A model generated the notes under the pieces. The model saw only the letters and a list, made by a program, of their open reading frames with translations, did no database searches and had not been told where the DNA came from. A stretch of 64,000 nucleotides of DNA from Algimonas ampicilliniresistens (GTDB taxonomy: Bacteria > Pseudomonadota > Alphaproteobacteria > Caulobacterales > Maricaulaceae): the NCBI RefSeq assembly GCF_030159955.1, contig NZ_BSNK01000002.1:310001-374000 (forward strand), given 5' to 3'. The translations under genes were made by a program, and so were the position numbers. This document shows, piece by piece, positions 8,196 through 16,236 of this stretch (its first letter is position 1; the number at the start of each line of letters is the position of its first letter).

Positions 8196-8284
8196 AGTGG
8201 CGTCTCCTCAGAATTGCCCGGCGGCTTGCCTATCGCGCAGCTAAGCCTAGAGTATCGGTCAGGTCAAATGGGTAGGAGCGAACA

Positions 8285-9453
8285 ATGGATCGGCGATCTA
8301 ATATGAAATGGCTGTCCGTCGCAGTGACAGCGACATGGCTCACTGCCTGCCTTGAAGCGCAACCAGCGCCTGACCTTCCGACCCGCACCATATCAGATTT
8401 TCAGTTGGAGACTGTCGTCGACGGTCTGGAGCGACCTTGGGCAGTGGCAAGCTTGCCAGAGGGCGGCTATCTCATAACAGGAAAACTGGGCAAGCTCTGG
8501 CGGATCGAGTCTGGCACGGCGCGAGAAATTGAGAATCTTCCGATGGAGATCGGGGCTTTTGCTGGAAACCGTGTCGCTGAAGGCGGGCAAGGTGGACTAT
8601 TGGATGTCGCGCTCGCGCCTGATTTTGCGACCAGCGGTGAGATTTATCTATCCTATGCCTATGGCAATTGGAACGCCAACGGCACAGCGCTTCTTCGTGC
8701 CTACTTGGATGGCGACCGAATTGTTTCGTCGGAGACGGTTTTCCGAGTTAGTCCCGCCAAAGCAGCGGGAAGTCACTTCGGCGGCAAAATTCTGTTCTTG
8801 AACGATGGCACGCTGCTGCTCAGTCTCGGGGACGGCTTCTCGCTGCGCGAAGAAGCACAAAAGCCTGCCTCCATCTCGGCTCCATTGTCCGCCTCACGCG
8901 CGATGGCGGCACGCCGACTGATAATCCCAATTTCGGCGACGCGGCCAAGCCGCAACTGTTCAGCATCGGTCACCGCAATGTTCAGGGCTTGGCATTAGAT
9001 TCGGTCACCGGAGCCATCTGGGAACATGAACATGGGCCGCGCGGCGGGGACGAGCTGAACCAACTGGAAGCGGGCGCCAATTATGGCTGGCCGATCGTGA
9101 CCTATGGGCGTGATTATCAAGGCGCCCGCATCAGCCCGATTGAAGAGGATGCGCGCTTTACTGGACCGGTCCATCATTGGACGCCGTCCATCGCGCCGTC
9201 GGGCCTCGCCATATATCGCGGCGATTTGTTTGCCGACTGGAACGGACACGCACTGATCGGGGGTCTGGCATCGGGCGACCTACGCCGCGTCGACCCGGAG
9301 ACGGGCGAAGAAGTGATCTTGCTGAGCGATGCCAAGACGGAAACTGATCCATTCCGCGTCCGTGATGTAGACATTGATACGGACGGGGCCGTTCTGCTGC
9401 TCATCGAAGACGGCACCAATGGTCGCCTGATTCGGATGACGCCTGGCGGCTAA
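8285..9453 (+). pseudogene. PQQ-type glucose/sorbosone dehydrogenase-like lipoprotein, frameshifted
   Basis: Two frames together make one soluble aldose sugar dehydrogenase-like beta-propeller (YliI/GSDH family). The first has a lipoprotein signal (LTAC, Cys22) and RPWAVASLPEGGYLIT, GGLLDVALAPDF and LSLGDG. The second has FSIGHRNVQGLAL, HEHGPRGGDELN, GANYGWP and PSIAPSGLAIY, the last block being typical of the family. Frame is lost near 8868-8873: reading resumes as HLGSIVRLTRDGG one base out, consistent with a single missing base after the Lys-Pro-Ala codons. AGGAG precedes the 8285 ATG. Both halves are otherwise intact, so a sequencing error or very recent mutation is as likely as an old pseudogene. 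Confidence 0.8.
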
Positions 9454-9513
9454 CAAATAGCCGGGCCGATAAGGTCGGCCCGGCTGGGGGTTTATCCTGA
9501 AACCGGTGCAGGT

Positions 9514-10260
9514 TCACCGACGATAATAGCGGTCATATTCGGCTTGGCTGATGGTCCGGCTCGCGCCTGTCTGCGGATCAACAATCTGCAACTGACCTGA
9601 TGACGCCCCATAATAGCTGCCCTGATAACTTCCCTGCGTCACGGTTGAAACCGAGCTGGAATAGTGCGGTTGGGGGTAATGGCGCGGCGCGACATAGGTC
9701 GCGGGTTGATAAGACGGCTGGCTATACCGCGTCGTCGGGTAGTGCGTCCGCGTGTAAGTTGACGGCTGATGCGTGACGTGACGATAGCTTGGCTGCGAAT
9801 AGGTCCGCGTCGGATGGCGGCCCGTGTAAGTCCGCTGAGTGTAAGTCGGCTGGGTGTAGGTCCGCGTCGGATAGCTTTGCGTATAGGTTGGCTGGACATA
9901 GGTCGTGGTCCGATATGGCTGCGGCGCACGATATTGCGACGTGTTATATTGCGTGCAATTCCGGTTGCCCAAACGGGCGCCCGCATAGGTCCCTAAACCC
10001 GCGCCAACGACTGTGCCGACCGTGCCGTCACCCTTATCGATTTCATTGCCGAGCAGACCGCCAACGACGCCGCCAAGGACACCTCCGATGATTTGAGTCG
10101 TATCGTCACGACGCTCACATTGCTCATACGCCGCCGTATTGGACGAATAATATTGAGCGAACGCTGGCGTGTTGGCCAACATAGGTCCGGCGAGTGCGCC
10201 GATGGCGAGAACGGCCTTGGCCGTTGTGAAGGTCGTCTGTCTAGATCGTGTCCGGGTCAT
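9514..10260 (-). CDS. Secreted glycine-zipper protein with Thr/Tyr/Pro-rich repeats
   Basis: The 248-aa product has a signal peptide ending AFA|Q near residue 36. A glycine-zipper block of the 17-kDa surface antigen type (IIGGVLGGVVGGLLGNEID and GAGLGTYAGARLGNRNC) spans about residues 57-101. About 110 residues of low-complexity sequence follow, built on YTQPTYTQ- and YSQPSYR-like units, and the protein ends with LQIVDPQTGASRTISQAEYD. Glycine-zipper proteins usually sit in or at the outer membrane; the repeat region may interact with the envelope or with other proteins. GGAG precedes the ATG. Confidence 0.8.
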   Translation of the reverse strand: MTRTRSRQTTFTTAKAVLAIGALAGPMLANTPAFAQYYSSNTAAYEQCERRDDTTQIIGGVLGGVVGGLLGNEIDKGDGTVGTVVGAGLGTYAGARLGNRNCTQYNTSQYRAPQPYRTTTYVQPTYTQSYPTRTYTQPTYTQRTYTGRHPTRTYSQPSYRHVTHQPSTYTRTHYPTTRYSQPSYQPATYVAPRHYPQPHYSSSVSTVTQGSYQGSYYGASSGQLQIVDPQTGASRTISQAEYDRYYRR

Positions 10261-10350
10261 GTCGCGCTCCTATATCATTGCGATAAGGATTGATTGCAGC
10301 ACACTGCCCGAACGGATGCTGAGTGATGTGTTCAGACTTAATTCACCATA

Positions 10351-10390
10351 AAAAAAGCCCGGCCTCAGAATTATCCGGGGCCGGGCTTTT
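10351..10390 (-). terminator. Rho-independent terminator after pnp
   Basis: The inverted repeat GCCCGGCC (10357-10364) / GGCCGGGC (10379-10386) is flanked by A runs on one side and T runs on the other. On the minus strand it gives a GC-rich hairpin followed by six or more U, 24 nt past the pnp stop. Confidence 0.9.
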
Positions 10391-10413
10391 CAAATTTGTG
10401 GTTGGGTTAAACC

Positions 10414-12627
10414 CTAGTCTTCGTCTTTGCGCGGTGAACGGCGACGACGCGGACGCTTCGGCTTATCACCACCATCGGCGTCGTCATCATCCCGCTTAGC
10501 GCGCGGCTTGTCTTCAACTTCGATCTCTTCGCCGGAGTCCTGATCGACATGTTTCATGGACAGGCGAACCTTGCCGCGATCATCGAAGCCCATCAGCTTG
10601 ACCCAAACGTCCTGACCTTCTGTGAGGAAATCAGACGGGTGGTTCACGCGCTCAGGCTTAATCATAGAGACATGGACGAGACCGTCTTTCTTGCCGAAGA
10701 AGTTCACGAAAGCACCGAAATCGACAACCTTCACGACCTTGCCTTTATAGACTTTGCCCGCTTCTGGCTCTTCCGTCAGGCTAGAGATCCACGCTTTCGC
10801 GGCATCGATAGACTTCTGATCGTTAGAGGCAATTTTGATGTTACCGTCATCTTCGACAGAGACGCGTGCGCCTGTAGTGTCGACGATTTCGCGGATGACT
10901 TTACCGCCGGAGCCGATGACGTCACGGATCTTATCGACCGGGATCTGCATCTGCTCGATACGCGGAGCGAATTCACCCACACTGTCACGAGATTCTGTCA
11001 GCGCATCATTCATGCGGTCCAAAATGTGGAGGCGACCCGCATTGGCTTGAGCCAAGGCCGTTTCCATGATGTCTTCGGAGATACCTGCAATCTTGATGTC
11101 CATCTGCAAAGACGTGATGCCTTCGGATGTACCCGCGACTTTAAAGTCCATATCGCCGAGGTGATCTTCGTCACCTAGAATATCGGACAGGACGGCAATC
11201 CCGGCGTCATCCTTGATGAGGCCCATAGCAATACCGGAAACCGGACGCTTGAGCGGCACACCAGCATCCATCATCGCCAGTGAACAACCACAGACTGTCG
11301 CCATTGACGACGAGCCGTTGGACTCAGTGATCTCAGAAACCAAACGGATTGTGTAAGGGAAGTCTTCAGCCGTTGGCAGGACCGCCTGAAGCGCGCGCCA
11401 TGCGAGCTTACCGTGGCCATGTTCGCGGCGTGACGTTCCGCCCATGCGACCTGTTTCCCCAACCGAGTATGGTGGGAAGTTATAGTGCAGCATGAACTTG
11501 TTCTTCATCGTGCCCGTCAGCTGATCAACGAACTGTTCGTCATCCGACGTGCCCAACGTTGCGACACATATGGCCTGTGTTTCGCCGCGTGTGAACAAGG
11601 CGGAGCCGTGTGTGCGAGGCAGAAGCCCAGCCAGCGCTTCAATCGGACGAACTTCGTCCAATTTGCGACCGTCAATCCGCTTCTTAGTCTTAATGACTGA
11701 GGTCCGAACTGTTTCGGATTCAACCGATTTAAAGACGTCATTAAAGACAGACTCAGACATGCCGTCAGCATTGTCATCGGACTCAACCAATTCCGTCTTA
11801 GCGGCAGATTTGGCTGCACGCAGAGCGTCCTGACGCTCCATTTTGTCTTTCATCTTGTAAGCAGCCTTGATGCCTTTTTCGGCGGCTTTCTTGACAAGTT
11901 TCTTCTCTGCGGAGTGATCTGGTGCGTTAAACTCAACAACTGGCTTGCCAGCTTTTTCGACCAGCTCATTGATCGCTTCGATCACGTCTTGGCAGGCTTC
12001 GTGGGCGAACATGACAGCGCCGAGCATTTGCTCTTCCGTCAGTTCCTGAGCTTGGCTCTCAACCATCATGACCGCGTCATGTGTACCGGCAACAACGAGA
12101 TCGAGCTCACTGTCTTCCATTTCGTCGAGCATTGGGTTCAGAACATAGTCGCCATCGATCAGGCCAACGCGCGCGGCGCCGATTGGGCCTGCGAACGGAG
12201 CACCTGATAGCGCCAGAGCTGCAGACGCGGCCACGATGCCGATGATGTCGGGTTCGTTTTCAAGATCGTGTTGCAAGACCGTGATCACGACCTGAACTTC
12301 GTTCTTATAGCCCTTTGGGAAGAGCGGGCGGATCGGACGGTCAGTCAGGCGAGAGATCAGCGTCTCACGCTCAGTCGGACGACCTTCGCGTTTGAAATAA
12401 CCACCCGGCACTTTACCGGCCGCGTAGAATTTTTCCATATAGTTGACGGTGAGCGGGAAAAAGCTCTGACCGGGGCGTTCGCTCTTGGCGAAGCAGGCCG
12501 TGGCGAGCAGTTTCGTGTCGCCATAAGTGGCGTAAACTGCGCCGTCAGCTTGGCGGGCGATGCGGCCCGTTTCTAGTGTGAGCGGTCGTCCCGCCCAGTC
12601 AATCGTGACAGATTGCGTATCGAACAT
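10414..12627 (-). CDS. pnp: Polyribonucleotide nucleotidyltransferase (PNPase)
   Basis: A 737-aa 3'-5' phosphorolytic exoribonuclease and degradosome component in the cytoplasm. Two RNase PH-like domains are evident ([19 protein letters not shown]; second core with [19 protein letters not shown] and [12 protein letters not shown]). They are followed by a KH domain with [12 protein letters not shown] near residue 572 and an S1 domain ([21 protein letters not shown]) near 627. The tail is Arg/Lys-rich. The start [11 protein letters not shown] fits the family better than the 16 residues upstream in frame. It lies downstream of rpsO as in most proteobacteria, with a hairpin between them. Confidence 0.97.
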   Translation of the reverse strand: MFDTQSVTIDWAGRPLTLETGRIARQADGAVYATYGDTKLLATACFAKSERPGQSFFPLTVNYMEKFYAAGKVPGGYFKREGRPTERETLISRLTDRPIRPLFPKGYKNEVQVVITVLQHDLENEPDIIGIVAASAALALSGAPFAGPIGAARVGLIDGDYVLNPMLDEMEDSELDLVVAGTHDAVMMVESQAQELTEEQMLGAVMFAHEACQDVIEAINELVEKAGKPVVEFNAPDHSAEKKLVKKAAEKGIKAAYKMKDKMERQDALRAAKSAAKTELVESDDNADGMSESVFNDVFKSVESETVRTSVIKTKKRIDGRKLDEVRPIEALAGLLPRTHGSALFTRGETQAICVATLGTSDDEQFVDQLTGTMKNKFMLHYNFPPYSVGETGRMGGTSRREHGHGKLAWRALQAVLPTAEDFPYTIRLVSEITESNGSSSMATVCGCSLAMMDAGVPLKRPVSGIAMGLIKDDAGIAVLSDILGDEDHLGDMDFKVAGTSEGITSLQMDIKIAGISEDIMETALAQANAGRLHILDRMNDALTESRDSVGEFAPRIEQMQIPVDKIRDVIGSGGKVIREIVDTTGARVSVEDDGNIKIASNDQKSIDAAKAWISSLTEEPEAGKVYKGKVVKVVDFGAFVNFFGKKDGLVHVSMIKPERVNHPSDFLTEGQDVWVKLMGFDDRGKVRLSMKHVDQDSGEEIEVEDKPRAKRDDDDADGGDKPKRPRRRRSPRKDED

Positions 12628-12718
12628 AAGTCTTTCTTTCGTCGTACGTGCTGCGCCGTAACCGGATGGCCTCATTGCCTTGGGTTGGCGCGATTTTCAG
12701 ATGCGCTGGATGCGCGAA

Positions 12719-12744
12719 AGCCGCCGAAGCTGTCTCCGGCGGCT
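12719..12744 (-). terminator. rpsO-pnp intergenic hairpin (partial terminator or processing site)
   Basis: AGCCGCCG (12719-12726) pairs perfectly with CGGCGGCT (12737-12744) around a 10-nt loop. The following T-run on the minus strand is short (TTTCGC), so partial read-through into pnp is expected. In E. coli an RNase III-processed hairpin lies upstream of pnp; the same role here is an inference. Confidence 0.6.
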
Positions 12745-12766
12745 CTATAAGTCCTGGAGCGTGGGC

Positions 12767-13036
12767 CTAGCGGCGCAGTTCCAGACGTTTGATGAGGTCC
12801 TGATAACGGCTCTCATTTTTCTTTTTAAGATAGTCGAGCAAGCGGCGACGCTGCGTGACCATGGCGAGCAGACCGCGGCGGGAATGATTATCCTTAGCGT
12901 TCGTCTTGAAATGCTCTGTCAGGTTTTTGATGCGGTGCGTCAGCACGGCAACCTGAACTTCTGGGGAGCCGGTATCGCCCGGCTTCGTGGCGTATTCTGT
13001 AATAAGAGCGGCTTTGCTCTCTGGTGTAATCGACAT
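12767..13036 (-). CDS. rpsO: 30S ribosomal protein S15
   Basis: The 89-aa protein has the standard S15 length and helical sequence, with [14 protein letters not shown], the [11 protein letters not shown] segment near residues 42-54, and LLDYLKK near 67. It binds 16S rRNA early in platform assembly. It sits between truB and pnp in the usual order. The 250 bp upstream presumably hold its promoter, but no confident boxes were found. Confidence 0.97.
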   Translation of the reverse strand: MSITPESKAALITEYATKPGDTGSPEVQVAVLTHRIKNLTEHFKTNAKDNHSRRGLLAMVTQRRRLLDYLKKKNESRYQDLIKRLELRR

Positions 13037-13286
13037 CGTGGTTATCCTTGATCATTGACTACGGCCCGGGATTGGACCTCGCGAGAGATTAGAGCTGGAG
13101 GAGGGATCTTCCGTCCCGATCACCGGGATGTCGTCCAGTGAACCATCGGGAAGAACATTGTTTATCTTGGGTCCGCCTACCGGCCCGTCATCTCTTGCGT
13201 ACGCGCGGCGCATACGCGAAGCCCCAACGCGCGTAAAGCCCCTAATAACGGCTGTTTCGTCCCCGCTTAATAGAGTGGGTAGCCTC

Positions 13287-14204
13287 TTATTCTGGGCTAT
13301 TTACGGCGAACACCCGGCGTGGGTGGAACAAGCCGTCGTCACACGCCCCAATCGCAACCAGCTGCTCGTTCAAAAACACGCCGACCTCGGTCCCATCTGG
13401 ATAAGCCATATCGACGGGAATATCGCGACCGAACCGCAATTCTTTTGCCTGCACTTCATCTATATAGAGCCGGGGTAAGTTCGGCAGAGCGGCAGCGACA
13501 GCACGCAGAGCCGTGATGCGGTCCTCATCGGCTTCAAGTGCCTCTAATGTAACAGACTGCGAGACATCGAACGGCCCAACGCGGGTTCGGCGAAGGCGCG
13601 AGACATGGCCCTGCGCACCCAACGCTTCGCAAATATCGCGCGCGAGTGAACGAACATAGGTCCCCTTGCCACAATCCACCGTGAACGATGCGATATCGCC
13701 AGACTGCCCAGTGAGTGACACAGCATCGATCCGCACGATACGGGTTTTCATCTCCACCGCTACGCCAGCACGAGCCAAATCATAAGCACGTTTTCCATCG
13801 ATTTTAATGGCGGAATATTTGGGCGGCACTTGCTCTACATTACCTATGAAGCGCGGTAGCACGGCTTTAATAGCGTCAGCCTCAGGTCGCACATCCGAAC
13901 GGCCCGTCACCGCCCCTTCCGCATCCAGTGTTTCGGTGCTGAGCCCGAAGGTAATGTCAAATTCATAAGCTTTGGCTGCATCGACCAGAAACGGGACCGT
14001 CTTGGTTGCCTCGCCCAAGGCAATGGGCAACACACCCGTGGCGAGCGGATCGAGTGTCCCAGCATGCCCCGCCTTTTGCGCTTCAAATAGCCAGCGTACA
14101 CGCCCCACAGCTTTGGTGCTGCCCAACCCCAAAGGCTTATCCAGCACGACCCAGCCGTGAACCGGATTGCCGCGTTTGCGTCGATTACGTCCGTTGGGAT
14201 CCAT
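13287..14204 (-). CDS. truB: tRNA pseudouridine(55) synthase
   Basis: The product makes pseudouridine-55 in the T-loop of tRNAs. It has GWVVLDKPLGLGS, the catalytic-Asp motif HAGTLDPLATGVL, YSAIKIDGKRAY and a KGTYVRSLARDI motif. I choose the ATG at 14204 (305 aa), because MDPNGRNRRKRG then leads directly into the family start; the frame runs on to 14333 without similarity. A plus-strand lipoprotein gene separates it from rbfA. Confidence 0.95.
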   Translation of the reverse strand: MDPNGRNRRKRGNPVHGWVVLDKPLGLGSTKAVGRVRWLFEAQKAGHAGTLDPLATGVLPIALGEATKTVPFLVDAAKAYEFDITFGLSTETLDAEGAVTGRSDVRPEADAIKAVLPRFIGNVEQVPPKYSAIKIDGKRAYDLARAGVAVEMKTRIVRIDAVSLTGQSGDIASFTVDCGKGTYVRSLARDICEALGAQGHVSRLRRTRVGPFDVSQSVTLEALEADEDRITALRAVAAALPNLPRLYIDEVQAKELRFGRDIPVDMAYPDGTEVGVFLNEQLVAIGACDDGLFHPRRVFAVNSPE

Positions 14205-14360
14205 GGGCGCGAATTGGCTGCGCATGTCCGTGCAAGCAACAAGAAAACGCGGCGTTTTACCGAAGATTGAAACTTGGTCAGATTCTGCGTTGTATAATTG
14301 CGGGATTATCTCCCCCCAACCTACGCCTGACAAACGGGCGAATTTTACTTGGGGACTATC

Positions 14361-14789
14361 ATGACTTTCAGACTACTGGCGATGTCCGCCGCAACTCTCT
14401 GCCTTGGTGCCTGTTCAACCGTTGTGAATGGCAAAAACCAGCGCGTGGCGTTCGACACGGGCTCCGTGACCGGAGCTGACTGCACGGCCACGGGCGGTTC
14501 GGACTTTGCCGTGAACAAACAATTCCAGACACCGGTCGAGGTCAAGCTGCCGCGGTCCAGCAAAACGATCGATATCACGTGCAACAAGACGGGCTATCAA
14601 ATGGCGAGCCGGAGTATCTCCGGTAAAGTCGAGGGCTCGACTGCGGGTAATCTTGTCTTGGGTGGCCCGATTGGGGTTGGTGTCGATGCGCTCACTGGGG
14701 CGATATATAAATATCCTGATACGGTTTCGATTCCAATGGAAGCGAACCTCACAACACCCACTGTAACGGGCGAGCCCATTGCACCCTAG
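14361..14789 (+). CDS. Small lipoprotein of unknown function
   Basis: The 142-aa product has a type II signal peptide with lipobox LGAC (Cys18), followed by STVVNGKNQRVAFDT. A domain with paired cysteines (ADCTATGG and ITCNKTGYQ) and a C-terminal glycine-rich segment (LVLGGPIGVGVDALTGA) follow. GGGGA lies just upstream of ATG 14361, which I prefer to the frame opening at 14349. It is probably anchored in the envelope. It lies on the opposite strand inside the rbfA-truB series and has its own terminator. Confidence 0.75.
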   Translation: MTFRLLAMSAATLCLGACSTVVNGKNQRVAFDTGSVTGADCTATGGSDFAVNKQFQTPVEVKLPRSSKTIDITCNKTGYQMASRSISGKVEGSTAGNLVLGGPIGVGVDALTGAIYKYPDTVSIPMEANLTTPTVTGEPIAP

Positions 14790-14827
14790 CTGGGCACTAT
14801 AATCTATAGCGCACGCAATCGTTTCAG

Positions 14828-14854
14828 CCGTCTCCCATCAGGAGACGGTTTTTT
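14828..14854 (+). terminator. Terminator of the lipoprotein gene
   Basis: CCGTCTCC (14828-14835), loop CATCA, GGAGACGG (14841-14848), then six T residues. It abuts the 3' end of the convergent rbfA. Confidence 0.9.
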
Positions 14855-15245
14855 ATTCCTCTTCGCCGCCTAAATCGCGAACGACATCCGGTTGCGCCAA
14901 TAAGCGCGCCATATCGTCAGCGACTTCAAACGTTGTATCCAGACGGAAAACCAGGCGCGGCGTGTTTTTCATGTCAAGCTCGCGCCCTAACCGTCCACGC
15001 AGAAAACGACTACAGCGCTTTAAACCCGCAATCACAGCCTCTCCGTCGGCGTCCGGTCCAAGCGGGGCCGCGAAGACCGTGGCAATCTTAAGGTCTGGCG
15101 CAGCGCGCACTTCGGCAATCGTTACACTGACACCCTTCAGCGCGGGATCGCGCAGATCCTCACGATTAATAATATCCGCCAAAGCGCGGCGAATAACTTC
15201 ACCTGCTTTGAGCTGCCGTTGGGAGGGGGGTCTATTTCGAGCCAT
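14853..15245 (-). CDS. rbfA: Ribosome-binding factor A
   Basis: A 130-aa 30S maturation factor with a KH-like fold: RQLKAGEVIRRALADII, then LKGVSVTIAEVRAAPDLKIATVFAAPL, then RFLRGRLGRELDMKNTPRLVFRLD. Length and motif order match RbfA. It acts on free 30S subunits during 16S rRNA processing and cold adaptation. It would follow infB in a standard operon; here an OmpW-like gene on the other strand lies between them. Confidence 0.95.
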   Translation of the reverse strand: MARNRPPSQRQLKAGEVIRRALADIINREDLRDPALKGVSVTIAEVRAAPDLKIATVFAAPLGPDADGEAVIAGLKRCSRFLRGRLGRELDMKNTPRLVFRLDTTFEVADDMARLLAQPDVVRDLGGEEE

Positions 15246-15393
15246 GCGCGATTAGATAGGGACAGTGATGCACAAAGACCAGCCTGCACATCCAGTCAGG
15301 CCTGTAATCCTCCATCCGCAATCGTGTCCGTCGTCACATCTTAGACGCGGCCAAAGTGCGAATAGCCAGAGTGTCAGAAACAAGGAGGTTTCC

Positions 15394-16068
15394 ATGCTGA
15401 CCCGCTCTCTTTTCACACGATCCGCCCTCGGACGATCGGCATTGGCCGGATTGATTGCCGCACCACTTATGACGGCGATCGCTGCCCCCACCGCGTTGGC
15501 GGGGAGTGACGTCGAGGACCCTTGGTTGATCCGCGTTCGCGCGATTAATGTCATGCCAGATGAGGATGCCACCATCACGCCCATTGGCGGCTCTGTAGAG
15601 ATCGAAAATCAGATCGTTCCAGAACTCGACATTAGTTATTTCCTGTCGGAAAATTTCGCGTTCGAGCTGATCCTCGCAACCACACCGCATGATGTCAGCG
15701 CGGTTGGCACAACGGTCGGCAATGTCGATCTCGGTGATGTCTGGTTGCTTCCGCCGACCTTGACCGCACAGTATCATTTTGCACCGCGGGCCAGTGTGCG
15801 GCCATATATTGGTGCCGGGATCAATTATACGATCTTTTATAATGAGGACCCAGGTGCGGTGACGAGCATTGATTACGATAATAGTCTAGGCTTCGCGTTG
15901 CAGGCTGGTGTCGATGTGCCTGTGGGTGACACGTATTTTCTCAATCTTGATGTGAAGAAGGTCTTTCTCAGCACTGACGTGTCGATCAATGCAGGCGGGA
16001 CAGCCGTGTCCGCTGACGTTGACATCGACCCTTGGATCGTCGGTGTCGGCATTGGGCGCCGCTTCTAA
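15394..16068 (+). CDS. OmpW-family outer-membrane protein
   Basis: The 224-aa product has a long signal peptide ending near ALA|G (about residue 36) and the 8-strand OmpW pattern: PWLIRVRAINVMPDEDA, VPELDISYFLSENFAFELILATTPHDV, LGDVWLLPPTLTAQYHF, VRPYIGAGINYTIFY and a final GVGIGRRF ending in Phe, as expected for BAM-dependent insertion. AGGAGG precedes ATG 15394. OmpW proteins form narrow hydrophobic channels. The gene sits on the plus strand between infB and rbfA. Confidence 0.9.
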   Translation: MLTRSLFTRSALGRSALAGLIAAPLMTAIAAPTALAGSDVEDPWLIRVRAINVMPDEDATITPIGGSVEIENQIVPELDISYFLSENFAFELILATTPHDVSAVGTTVGNVDLGDVWLLPPTLTAQYHFAPRASVRPYIGAGINYTIFYNEDPGAVTSIDYDNSLGFALQAGVDVPVGDTYFLNLDVKKVFLSTDVSINAGGTAVSADVDIDPWIVGVGIGRRF

Positions 16069-16107
16069 AAAAGCGGCTCATCATTCCCGCACGGACGGAT
16101 GTGGGGC

Positions 16108-16134
16108 GATGAGGGCGCTTAAAGCGCCCTCATC
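16108..16134. terminator. Long perfect hairpin downstream of the OmpW-like gene
   Basis: GATGAGGGCGCTT (16108-16120) and AAGCGCCCTCATC (16122-16134) are perfect inverted repeats with a one-base centre, 39 bp after the stop. No T-run follows directly on the plus strand, so it may stabilise the 3' end of the mRNA or act together with the next hairpin. Confidence 0.6.
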
Positions 16135-16186
16135 TGCAAATTTAATTATTTTAAAAACCAAGGTCGGCACCTTGCTCAAACAAATA

Positions 16187-16214
16187 AAAAAGGGAGGCCA
16201 AGGCCTCCCTTTTT
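16187..16214. terminator. Bidirectional terminator between the OmpW-like gene and infB
   Basis: AAAAAGGGAGGCC (16187-16199) and GGCCTCCCTTTTT (16202-16214) form a hairpin with A and T runs on both flanks, which would end transcripts from both convergent genes. Confidence 0.9.
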
Positions 16215-16236
16215 ACAGTCTGAATAATCGATTAGA

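Noticed and set aside
10549-11178. Long 209-codon open frame antisense to pnp
   Set aside because: Codon-shadow of a highly conserved gene; the protein is low-complexity in style and resembles nothing.
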